Part shown: positions 48,447 to 57,993 of the stretch, one piece after another
Layout of the letters: the number at the start of each line of letters is the position of its first letter
How positions within the stretch are numbered: position 1 is the first letter of the stretch
Assembly (NCBI GenBank): GCA_001586965.3
Contig: LUCW03000133.1
Span: forward strand, 1 to 62,111
Source of the DNA: Sphaeroforma sirkka
Taxonomy: Eukaryota; Opisthokonta; Ichthyosporea; Ichthyophonida
Direction: 5' to 3'
DNA length: 62,111 bases
Made by a program: the position numbers and the translations under genes
Notes under the pieces: model-generated
Seen by the model: only the letters and a program-made list of their open reading frames with translations
Database searches by the model: none
What the model was told of the DNA's origin: nothing

Positions 48447-49380
48447 GGTTGGTGAGTTGTTTGTCAATGGAGAACCAGAAATGTGTGCGAATGAACTGAT
48501 AGAGTACTGAATATAAATATCCATTTTCTATTAAATTTCATCCTTCAAACACATAACGTCTCGACATCGATCTCCGAGGAACTCGTGGGTTCCCTCGTGA
48601 CTGTTTTATTTCCTACACACTAACATAAGTAGTGTGGATAGTCTATATACTCTAACACTACCAGCTGTCTTACTCTTCATCCACAATAACATATGGTTGA
48701 GTGCCTCATTAGTCGGTCCCACTTCTTGTTCTACTCTCTCGCCAGCTCTTACTCCGGCCTAATGACGGCCTATTCGCAGGACCCTGTTGGAACTTCCCTC
48801 ATGTTTCTCCTCTCTTTTACTCTTCTTACCGTGATGTCCTTGTCATGTGCTGTTGCGGTTGTTGGAATATGCTTCTTGATCTAAGAACGATTGCTCGTTA
48901 TTGCACTCCTAAACTAAGCTGCCGTCTTCTGTGCATACCTACTGTCCATACTGTTGATCCTCTCCGTTGAGTTGATCCCATCATAATTTACACATGACTA
49001 CTTATCTGTGGATTCTGACTGATTGTCTGATTTCGTCATTTGATCGTCGTGAGACTTTCCTTGCTGACCCTGGTTAATGTTCTGTTTGCTTGATTGGAAT
49101 GTTTCTTTGAGTTCACTCGTATTAGTAGATTCTTTCTTCATCCTCGTCGTCCACACGTCGTTAATCCAATCTAAATCGTTCAATTCAATCTTAATCCGTT
49201 CGGATAATCTAAATCGTTCAATTTGACATGATCATTCTCTGAGACCATTGTCTTTCAATTGTTATACTTATAATAACAAAAAAAAATATATGTAGCCAGC
49301 TACTGACTAATTCATATTCTGTAGCTTTCTCTGTAATTACTAATAAACTAACAAACAACTTCTATGGTAGTTGTTAAAAA
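48447..49380 (-). other. Leader of element A-minus
   Basis: This 934-bp leader matches the plus-strand leader at both ends but lacks about 700 bp of its middle. A 61-codon frame close to the LTR (49,183-48,998 on the minus strand, starting MNDLDWINDVWTTR) is open here but broken in the plus-strand copy. I do not treat it as a proven gene. Confidence 0.6.
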
Positions 49381-49630
49381 TGTAGTAAGTATACGCGAGA
49401 TAACTGTATCTCAACGTTCTCCTCCTCAGGGAGGGGACGTTGTTCATTTATTAGATTAATTATAAACAGTAATCCTAAAATGACTGACTCTTAAATGAGT
49501 CAGTTGGTCATAAATGCTGTAAAACCAGCAAAACCTAAAACCCAGTTTATCAGATTATTCTGATAAACTGTAAAACTTGTAATAAACCTAAAATAATCAA
49601 ATAAATATAAGTACTTGTATTCTGACCACA
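49381..49630 (-). repeat. 5' LTR of element A-minus
   Basis: Read on the minus strand it begins TGTGGTCAGAATACAAG and ends CTTACTACA. It is 250 bp long and homologous to the LTRs at 49,884 and 61,000. The three stem-loops seen in those LTRs are kept. Confidence 0.93.
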
Positions 49631-49883
49631 TGTACATTTAGCGACTTTGTTCATCATAATATGTTGTATAGGTCCCATTGGAACAACCAAATGGATCCTT
49701 TCTGAGACCTTCCTTAACAAGGTCAAAGAATCAGAGATTCCACTCTCTACTAGATTGAACGTTAAGCAGTTCAAAGGCAACACAGCACTTGAAGAAGATC
49801 TGTCACACAAAATACAATCTACTACAATGACACTACAGATAAGAAGCGTCAGTATCTAGCTAGGACTCTCTGTTTATGCAGCA
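49631..49883. other. 253-bp spacer between head-to-head A elements
   Basis: This sequence belongs to neither LTR. A plus-strand frame (49,647-49,859) reads GTTKWILSETFLNKVKESE and LNVKQFKGNTALEEDL, and another frame ends with DTTDKKRQYLARTL. It looks like old coding sequence, perhaps from another retroelement gag or a host gene, but I cannot assign it. Confidence 0.45.
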
Positions 49884-50130
49884 TGTGGTCAGAATACAAG
49901 TACTTAGATTTATTTGAATATTTTAGGTTTATTTTAGTTTTACAGTTTATCAGAATAATCTGATAAACTGGGTTTTAGGGTTTTGCTGGTTTTACAGCAC
50001 ATGACTAATGACTCATTTAAGAGTCAGTCATTTTAGGATTACTGTTTATAGTTACTAATAAATGAACAACGTCCCCCTCCCTGAGGAGGGAGAACGTTGA
50101 GATACAGTTATCTCGCGTATACTTACTACA
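49884..50130 (+). repeat. 5' LTR of element A-plus
   Basis: It begins TGTGGTCAGAATACAAG and ends CTTACTACA. It contains three perfect stem-loops: GTTTATCAGA/TCTGATAAAC (49,945-49,968), TGACTC/GAGTCA (50,009-50,026) and CCCTCC/GGAGGG (50,075-50,090). Confidence 0.94.
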
Positions 50131-51734
50131 TTTTTAACTTACCATAGAAGTTGTTAGTTTATTAGTAATTACAGAGAAAGCTACAGAATATGAATTAGTC
50201 AGTAGCTGGCACATATTTTTTTGTTATAAGTATAACAATTGAAAGACAATGCGAACAGAGAATGTCGCATCAAAATGAACGATTTAGATTATCCGGTCGT
50301 TGGATTAACGACATGTGGACGACGAGGATGAAGAAAGAATCTACTAATACGAGTGAAACCGAGGAGCGAACATTCCAATCAAGCAGAACATTAGCAAGGG
50401 TCAACAAGGAAGGTCTCAAGACGATCAAATGACGAAGTCAGTGAATCAGCCAGATTCCACAGATAAGTAGTCATGTGTGAGTACAGGTAGGAAAGTTTGT
50501 TTTCAGTGTGAGACAAGTACAAATTGAATTGCAAGCTAATGAGCTTAACTTGTATTTAAGAAGTTGTTAGAAGAAAGTTCTTTAGGATCCACAGTAGTAG
50601 AGAGGAGATGTACATGGTTAGTACCGACTTGGTTAGTACGATGACGCAAAGAATCAGCGGCATACTAATTTATTTTACAAAGGTTTTAAGAATGGAAAAG
50701 GTAAAAGACACAACGATAAATAGATATTAGACAACACGTCAAAAGACTACATAGCGGGTCCTCAGTACGTGAGCAGATCAATGACTTAAGTAATAGGAAA
50801 TGGAATGGCAAGACATGTGCATCTAATGGCATCTATACACAACTAAGTAGGAGTCAGGATTCTAAAAGGTTTATTTATTGGGACTATGACTTATAAACGA
50901 ATAGACCGGTGTGTTTATTTATGAAAGTTTACTTAAGATCTGGCTACGATAAATACCGACAAAGTAAAAGAAGAAATAACTATCTAGGTGAAGCCAACTA
51001 CGATCAGAATTGCATATAGAATGAATTAGATAAATTAGATCGACAGAAGGGATATTAGGAAGCATACAGAGACACAAGTAAGCACCTGTGAGTTATTAGG
51101 AGCATATAAGGGGGGGGGGTGCACATAACACGAACGATGCAAGTAAATACAAGGTTAAATTGTGAAAATGATATGCGAACACACTCAAATCACTAGAACT
51201 TCCAGATAAATCAGGTCAACGGAGAGGATCAACAGTATGCACAGAAGGTGTGGTTGACGGCAGCTTAGTTTAGGAGTGCAATAACGAGCAATCGTTCTTA
51301 GATCGAGAAGCATATTCCAACAACCGCAACAGCACATGACAAGGACATCACGGGTAAGAAGAGTAAAAAGAGAGGAGCGATGAGGGAAGTTCCCAACAGG
51401 GTCCTGCGAATAGGCCGTCATTAGGCCGGAGCAAGAGCTGGCGAGGAGTAGAACAAGAAGTGGCTCCGACTAATGAGGCACTCAACCATATGTTATTGTG
51501 GGATGAAGAGTAAGACAGCTGGTAGTGTTAGAGTAGATAGACTATCCACACTACTGATGTTAGTGTAGGAATGAAAAACAGTCACGAGGGAACCCACGAG
51601 TTCCTCGGAGATCGATGTCGAGACGTTATGTGTTTGAAGGATGAAATTTAATAGAAAATGGATATTATATTCAGTACTCTATCAGTTCATTCGCACACAT
51701 TTCTAGTTCTCCATTGACAAACAACTCACCAACC
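50131..51734 (+). other. Leader of element A-plus
   Basis: About 1.6 kb lie between the 5' LTR and the first gag ATG. The leader opens with TTTTTAACTTACC directly after the LTR, with no TGG-type tRNA primer site. It contains a run of ten G near 51,110-51,119 and no coding frame I trust. Much of it recurs at 53,146-54,188. Confidence 0.65.
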
Positions 51735-53145
51735 ATGTCCTACCCCCCGCCAAAGTCGTAGACAGCAACTCTTGAATCCTGAGCGCCGCAAGGAAGATGA
51801 TATCGACCGACGTGGAACTAAACGTCGTCAGTCCCATACGGAACGCTCCGCTCCGCACTCAGGTTCAGGCTCTGAGGGGCAACAACAGACACATCTTGGG
51901 GCTCCACACATTATTTCCGCGGACGACAAGCAGCCACCAACAGCAAACAAAAATGGACCTGCACAATCTGACGAGGATGTCATATTCGAGGGTGAGACCA
52001 AGGAAGTACCCGACCTGCGTGCGGACAGTAGTCAGACTTTTATTGGTGAACAGGTAGCCAGTGAAGGGCTGTCCCCTCGTTCGTCTCTGGATACTCCAGG
52101 GGCCTTATTTCCCAGTAATGACCCACCACGCCTCCCACCTAACAAGCGGAAGCGTCACCGGAACCGTACCAACAACAAGGAAACGGCACGGGAACAATCG
52201 TCAGCTCAGAAACTCACGGAGCTGATGACACAACAGCAGTCTCTCTTTGAAAAATACGAACAGAGGTTACAGCGCATAAACGCCGGACGAACTACAATAG
52301 GGCCGGCCGCTAAGGAGAGTTCTTCTGACGCACACGAACGGGTACAGGCAGTACCAGAGGACGAAGACAGCCCTACCTTCCGAATTCAAGGCTGTGAGCG
52401 TCCGTTTTATGGACTCGGGTACAAATCACCAGGGTCAGGGAACAGTTCAACCGAGGAGGATGATACTCTGTCTGCCAGTGAGAACACACCAACTTTTCAA
52501 GAGTTCGCACATGAACAAGTATTAGCCAGACAGAATCCTCAAGGTAAGGAGGCGGTGAAGAATAGACAGGACCGATTAAGTACGAACCTGCGCCAACAAC
52601 AGCAACGTCAATGGGGCGAGAAAGAAGCGCCCAGTGAATATGTACAGACACCTAAACGACAAGAGAAGGAGACAACAGTGCCTCCGCCTACACCGGCTAG
52701 TATCGAGAAAAGCCGACAGGCGCTACACGCACGGATACTACATTTAAGTGACGAGCTATGCCAAGCAATCGAGGAGAATAACACGGCTCGAGCTGAAGCT
52801 CTTCGGGGCGTGATTGAGACACTTCGAGCTACATTAGAGTCCCGACCGGTAGAGAAGCGTCCCGTACCTTCACCACGTACGTGGCCTGATTGGCCGTCGA
52901 ACAGATACTACCTACATGATATTATGGAACGGGACACAAGAGGGGCTCTCCTCGAGGCTTTCAAGAACGCACAAATCGCAGGGCTGGACGAGAGTTGGAA
53001 CCTTACATGGTTTCATAAGGTACTATCTTACTTCAAGGCGGAGAAGTCAACACTGGACTACATCCGCGACAACTCTGAACGGTTGAAGACATGCACGCCT
53101 CAGCTACAGATCGAACAGATCTGTTCGCACGAAACACAAGCCACT
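50342..53145 (+). repeat. Leader-gag tandem duplication, unit 1
   Basis: The unit starts TACTAATACGAGTGAA inside the leader and ends in gag at AAGCCACT. The next base begins a second copy of the same leader sequence. Unit 1 (2,804 bp) retains a leader stretch of about 360 bp (about 50,690-51,050) that is missing from unit 2. Confidence 0.9.
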
Positions 53146-53151
53146 TACTAA
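51735..53151 (+). pseudogene. gag: gag copy 1 of A-plus (truncated by duplication)
   Basis: The gag ATG at 51,735 reads only MSYPPPKS before a stop, because of one extra base in the C-rich run compared with the minus-strand copy. After that point a single frame of about 460 codons (51,772-53,151) encodes the N-terminal two thirds of Gag: charged residues (NPERRKEDDIDRRGTKRR), a Gln/Glu-rich coiled segment (MTQQQSLFEKYEQRLQR), and the conserved PRTWPDWPSNRYYLHDIMERDTRG and NAQIAGLDESWNLTWF. It ends at HETQATY where the second duplication unit begins. It lacks the zinc knuckle, so it cannot make full Gag. Confidence 0.85.
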
Positions 53152-55598
53152 TACGAGTGAACCCGAAGAGCGAACATTCCAATCAAGCAGAACATTAACC
53201 AGGGTCAACAAGGAAAGTCTCACGACGATCAAATGACGAAATCAGACAATCAGTCAGAATCCACAGATAAGTAGTCATGTGTGAGTACAGGTAGGAAGGT
53301 TGTTTTCAGTGTGAGACAAGTACAAATCGTATTGCAAGCTAATGAGCTTAAATTGTATTTAAGAAGTTGTTAGAAGAAAGTTCTTTAGGATCCACAGTAG
53401 GGTAGTAGAGATGGGAGATGTACATGGTTAGTACCGACTCGGTTAGTACGATGACGCAAAGAATCAGCGGCATACTAGATTATTTTACAAAAGTTTTCAG
53501 AATGGGATATTAGGAAGCATACAGAGACACAAGTAAGCACCTGTGAGTTATTAGGAGCATATAAGGGTGGGGGCGCACATAACACGAACGATGCAAGTAA
53601 ATACAAGGTTAAATTGTGGAAATGATATGCGAACACACTCAAATCACTAGAACTTCCAGATAAATCAGGTCAACGGAGAGGATCAACAGTATGCACAGAA
53701 GGTGTGGTTGACGGCAGCTTAGTTTAGGAGTGCAATAACGAGCAATCGTTCTTAGATCAAGAAGCATATTCCAACAACCGCAACAGCACATGACAAGGAC
53801 ATCACGGGTAAGAAGAGAAAAAAAGAGGAGCGATGAGGGAAGTTCCCAACAGGGTCCTGCGAATAGGCCGTCATTAGGCCGGAGTAAGAGCTGGCGAGGA
53901 GTAGAACAAGAAGTGGCTCCGACTAATGAGGCACTCAACCATATGTTATTGTGGGATGAAGAGTAAGACAGCTGGTAGTGTTAGAGTAGATAGACTATCC
54001 ACACTACTTATGTTAAGTGTAGGAAATAAAACAGTCACGAGGGAACCCACGAGTTCCTCGGAGATCGATGTCGAGACGTTATGTGTTTGAAGGATGAAAT
54101 TTAATAGAAAATGGATATTTATATTCAGTACTCTATCAGTTCATTCGCACACATTTCTAGTTCTCCATTGACAAACAACTCACCAACCATGTCCTACCCC
54201 CCGCCAAAGTCGTAGACAGCAACTCTTGAATCCTGAGCGCCGCAAGGAAGATGATATCGACCGACGTGGAACTAAACGTCGTCAGTCCCATACGGAACGC
54301 TCCGCTCCGCACTCAGGTCAGGCTCTGGAGGGGCAACAACAGACACATCTTGGGGCTCCACACATTATTTCCGCGGACGACAAGCAGCCACCAACAGCAA
54401 ACAAAAATGGACCTGCACAATCTGACGAGGATGTCATATTCGAGGGTGAGACCAAGGAAGTACCCGACCTGCGTGCGGACAGTAGTCAGACTTTTATTGG
54501 TGAACAGGTAGCCAGTGAAGGGCTGTCCCCTCGTTCGTCTCTGGATACTCAGGGGCCTTATTTCCCAGTAATGACCCACCACGCCTCCCACCTAACAAGC
54601 GGAAGCGTCACCGGAACCGTACCAACAACAAGGGAACGGCACGGGAACAATCGTCAGCTCAGAAACTCACGGAGCTGATGACACAACAGCAGTCTCTCTT
54701 TGAAAAATACGAACAGAGGTTACAGCGCATAAACGCCGGACGAACTACAATAGGGCCGGCCGCTAAGGAGAGTTCTTCTGACGCACACGAACGGGTACAG
54801 GCAGTACCAGAGGACGAAGACAACCCTACCTTCCGAATTCAAGGCTGTGAGCGTCCGTTTTATGGACTTGGGTACAAATCATCAGGGTCAGAGGACAGTT
54901 CAACCGAGGAGGATGATACTCTGTCTGCCAGTGAGAACACACCAACTTTTCAAGAGTTCGCACATGAACAAGTATTAGCCAGACAGAATCCTCAAGGTAA
55001 GCAGGCGGTGAAGAATAGACAGGACCGATTAAGTACGAACCTGCGCCAACAACAGCAACGTCAGTGGGGCGAGAAAGAAGCGCCCAGTGAATATGTACAG
55101 ACACCTAAACGACAAGAGAAGGAGACAACAGTGCCTCCGCCCACACCGGCTAGTATCGAGAAAAGGCGACAAGCGCTACACGCACGGATACTACATTTAA
55201 GTGACGAGCTATGCCAAGCAATCGAGGAGAATAACACGGCTCGAGCTGAAGCTCTTCGGGGCGTGATTGAGACACTTCGAGCTACATTAGAGTCCCGACC
55301 GGTAGAGAAGCGTCCCGTACCTTCACCACGTACGTGGCCTGATTGGCCGTCGAACAGATACTACCTACATGATATTATGGAACGGGACACAAGAGGGGCT
55401 CTCCTCGAGGCGTTCAAGAACGCACAAATCGCAGGGCTGGACGAGAGTTGGAACCTTACATGGTTTCATAAGGTACTATCTTACTTCAAGGCGGAGAAGT
55501 CAACGCTGGACTACATCCGCGACAACTCTGAACGGTTGAAGACATGCACACCTCAGCTACAGATCGAACAGTTCTGTTCGCACGAAACACAAGCCACT
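53146..55598 (+). repeat. Leader-gag tandem duplication, unit 2
   Basis: It begins TACTAATACGAGTGAA and ends at the same gag position (AAGCCACT) as unit 1, after which gag continues normally. It is 2,452 bp, shorter than unit 1 because of the missing leader stretch. Confidence 0.9.
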
Positions 55599-56431
55599 GT
55601 CGATCCCGCGTTTCGCAAGTTAGCCAAGGGCCAAAGTCGGAACATGCACACTCCTCTTATGGAACAAATGACACAGCTCATGGAGAACCACAGGAGGGCA
55701 CGTGAACGGTGCCAGACAGATGCCGACTTCCAACAGAATTTAGTGAACCACTGCATTGTACAACTGTTAGAAGAAGCTCTCAACGGCCGTACGTATGAAC
55801 GTACTCTACAGTTGCATCCCAAATGGCAACTGATGGAGACACACGAGCTTATACAGCTGTTGAGCCCTGACATTCAGGATGCACACAACGTACGACAGCA
55901 CGTTTCCAGGGTCGCAACAACCGCGAGGGCCCGACGACCAATGGAAGTCGCGACCACACCAATAGCCGCCCCAACCTACAGACGAGTAGACGACAAACGC
56001 AGAATTGGACTCAACGGCCCCAACCTACGGTACCAACGACTTGTGCGGGGTGCCAGGCACAGGCGCCACCAGGTGGTAGGCACATCCCACGGTGTCATCA
56101 TTTCAGGGCGTCGCAAGCGGTGAGCTCGGAGGGTCGGGCAAGGCTATACGACAACAACCGTCCTTTGAGAGACGTACAATCGGTACACAGACCGTCCACA
56201 ACGTCAACCGCAGGACAGGGGCAGAATACATCCCAGACTAGAGACGTAGTCACAATACGTCCGACGCCTCAAGTACAGGTGAATGCGATTACACAGGACG
56301 AAGACTTGGCTCCACCATTGGAAGCTACAGAGATTCATATCAACACGATCCTTTACGAAGACTTCGAGCACATGACGTCAACACCAAACCACACCTATGA
56401 GACGTGGGAGTCGGTAGCCGATCATGCATGA
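54189..56431 (+). pseudogene. gag: gag copy 2 of A-plus (near full length, frameshifted)
   Basis: It shares the early stop after the ATG (54,189) with copy 1. A frame from about 54,226 loses register near 54,550 (GATACTCAGGGG versus GATACTCCAGGGG in copy 1). It is replaced by a 481-codon frame (54,678-56,123) covering the Gln-rich segment, PRTWPDWPSNRYY, DESWNLTWFHKVL and TYERTLQLHPKW. A 1-base loss near 55,887 (GCACACAAC versus GCACAGCAAC in the minus copy) then moves the zinc knuckle, C-x2-C-x9-H-x3-C (56,042-56,095), into the frame that ends at 56,431 with the acidic tail SVADHA. Three indels separate it from a continuous gag. Confidence 0.87.
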
Positions 56432-56434
56432 GAG

Positions 56435-57289
56435 GTGAGGGTGTCTGAGTCGGATAGGAGCTTCATATTTGTTACCACGATTGGAGCAGTGATGGCAATA
56501 CAAGACCCATTGCTGACGTCAGACAACCGAGTCTATATTCAAGTACAAATCAACGGACGTACGTTCAAAGCCTTGATAGACACGGGAGCAAATAGAAGTT
56601 GTATCTCACAGACATCCGCAGACCTCCTTGGCCGACCAATAACTCCGGCACCACCTGGGTCATTTATATATTTAGCTGACAAGGCGGTGCGAACTCCTCG
56701 ACTGGGGACGACGGAAGTGGTACCTATAAGGTACGGTACCAGAATTATCGACGGTTCATTAGAATTGATGAACTTGCCGACGGGTATAGATGTTATAGTG
56801 GGGCAAGATATGTTGAAAGGCTTGGGCCTATACATAGGCGGTATCCAATCGCCACTTGCACCAATAGACCCCACAGAACTAGATGAGCTCCTCGAACCCA
56901 TACCACGCCGACAAGCACCTAACACGACGGAACCCGTCGATGTACGCGAACGGTTGGCACAGGATTTGGAAGCCAATGCGAAAATTGCCGACAACGCGCG
57001 CTGTCGTCTGGAAGGGAGTGAGGTAACCATCCCAGTAACCCATGAACAAGCGTTGCAGATGCGGCGATCGGCGCGTAACTTCGTATCCGATCGATGGCTC
57101 CCCTATGTGGATGAACAAGTGAAGAAGTGGTTGACGGATTTGGTGATCACGAAACGAACGACACCAACGACTGTTAATCTTCCTCTCCTTGCGGTACCGA
57201 CATTCGATGCGGAAGGCAACGTCAAGAAGGTACGCGTGCGTTTAGACATGCGTGCCGTTAACGCGCTTATTCCTGGGACCAGTTCCTGA
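56435..57289 (+). CDS. Aspartic protease and RT N-terminus of A-plus
   Basis: The frame lies 3 bp after the gag stop, so Pol would need frameshifting, reinitiation or readthrough. The protease signature LIDTGANRSCIS is at about residues 47-58, the flap-like FIYLADKAVRTPRLGT at about 74-89, and DVIVGQDMLKGLGLYIGG at about 119-136. A linker with WLPYVDEQVKKWLTDLV leads to NLPLLAVPTFDAEGNVKK and to the first RT motif, VRLDMRAVNALIP. The frame then shifts (one base lost near 57,275) and ends with GTSS. The first Met is probably not a true start. Confidence 0.87.
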   Translation: MRVSESDRSFIFVTTIGAVMAIQDPLLTSDNRVYIQVQINGRTFKALIDTGANRSCISQTSADLLGRPITPAPPGSFIYLADKAVRTPRLGTTEVVPIRYGTRIIDGSLELMNLPTGIDVIVGQDMLKGLGLYIGGIQSPLAPIDPTELDELLEPIPRRQAPNTTEPVDVRERLAQDLEANAKIADNARCRLEGSEVTIPVTHEQALQMRRSARNFVSDRWLPYVDEQVKKWLTDLVITKRTTPTTVNLPLLAVPTFDAEGNVKKVRVRLDMRAVNALIPGTSS

Positions 57290-57993
57290 TCCCCAAGGTC
57301 AACGAACTCATATCTCGCCTCAAGAGTAAGAAGTACTACACGACGCTGGACATATCGGCTGCATACCACAGGCTGCCCATCCATCCAGACTCACAATACT
57401 TATTTAGTTTTACACACGAACGTTATCAGTGCTCGTTCACATCAGCACCGTTCGGTCTTCATGTACTCACGCAGCAGTTCCAACGTACCTTGAGTACAAT
57501 ACTTGATGGCTTACCGGTTCACCACTATATCGATGACATAGTTATCGCCAGTGACGGTTATGACGAACACGTTAGGACGGTGCAGAAGGTGATACAACGC
57601 TTAACATACCACAGTTTTAAGCTTAACCCTGCCAAGTGCCACTTCGCTATCTCCGAAGTCATGATCCTAGGGAAGAAAGTATCGGCACAAGGCATTGACA
57701 TTGACCATGAAAAGCAGGCCAAGCTGATCGACTGGCCCACACCACTACGGTACAAAGATATAGCCTCGGCGTTGGGTTTAGCAAATTACCTCCACGCACA
57801 TCTGCCTAATTTCGCGAACACGGTTGCACCCTTGCGCGAATTTTGCAAACTCAACCCAAAGGAGTTGATAGGTGATCGTTGGGAGGAGAGACATGCACAG
57901 GCGTGGCAGGCAATGAAGGACGCAGTGGTGAATGCTGTGGCGTTACAACTTTCCGGTCGACGGCATTCCTCTGAACTTGGAAACCGACGCTAG
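57277..57993 (+). pseudogene. Reverse transcriptase palm of A-plus
   Basis: This frame continues RT from DQFLIPKVNELI. It carries the motif A aspartate (YYTTLDISAAYHRLP), SAPFGLHVLTQQFQRTL and the catalytic YIDD box (57,526-57,537). It then has LNPAKCHFAISEVMILGKKV, typical of gypsy RT thumb/connection, and ALGLANYLHAHLPNF before RNase H. All catalytic aspartates are present. It ends falsely after QLSGRRHSSELGNRR, because one extra base near 57,947 (TTACAACTTTCC versus TTACACTTTCC in the minus copy) shifts the frame into RNase H. I type it as a pseudogene because frame changes bound it on both sides. Confidence 0.88.

Larger units (their letters stand above)
45705..49630 (-). mobile_element. 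5' half of Ty3/gypsy element A-minus
   Basis: On the minus strand this holds, in order, an LTR (49,630-49,381), a leader (49,380-48,447), gag and the start of the protease, all of the same family as the plus-strand copy at 49,884-61,249. It stops at 45,705, corresponding to 56,910 of that copy. Its continuation is at 36,790, corresponding to 56,954, so 43 bp are missing around the inserted element B. Confidence 0.9.

Noticed and set aside
48998..49183. 61-codon upstream gene in the A-minus leader
   Set aside because: The homologous sequence in A-plus is broken soon after MNDLD, so conservation as protein is not supported.
51185..51421. Hydrophobic antisense frame in the A leader, also at 53,639-53,938 and 48,693-48,884
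   Set aside because: The three copies differ by frameshifts and N-termini. They recur only because the leader itself is repeated.
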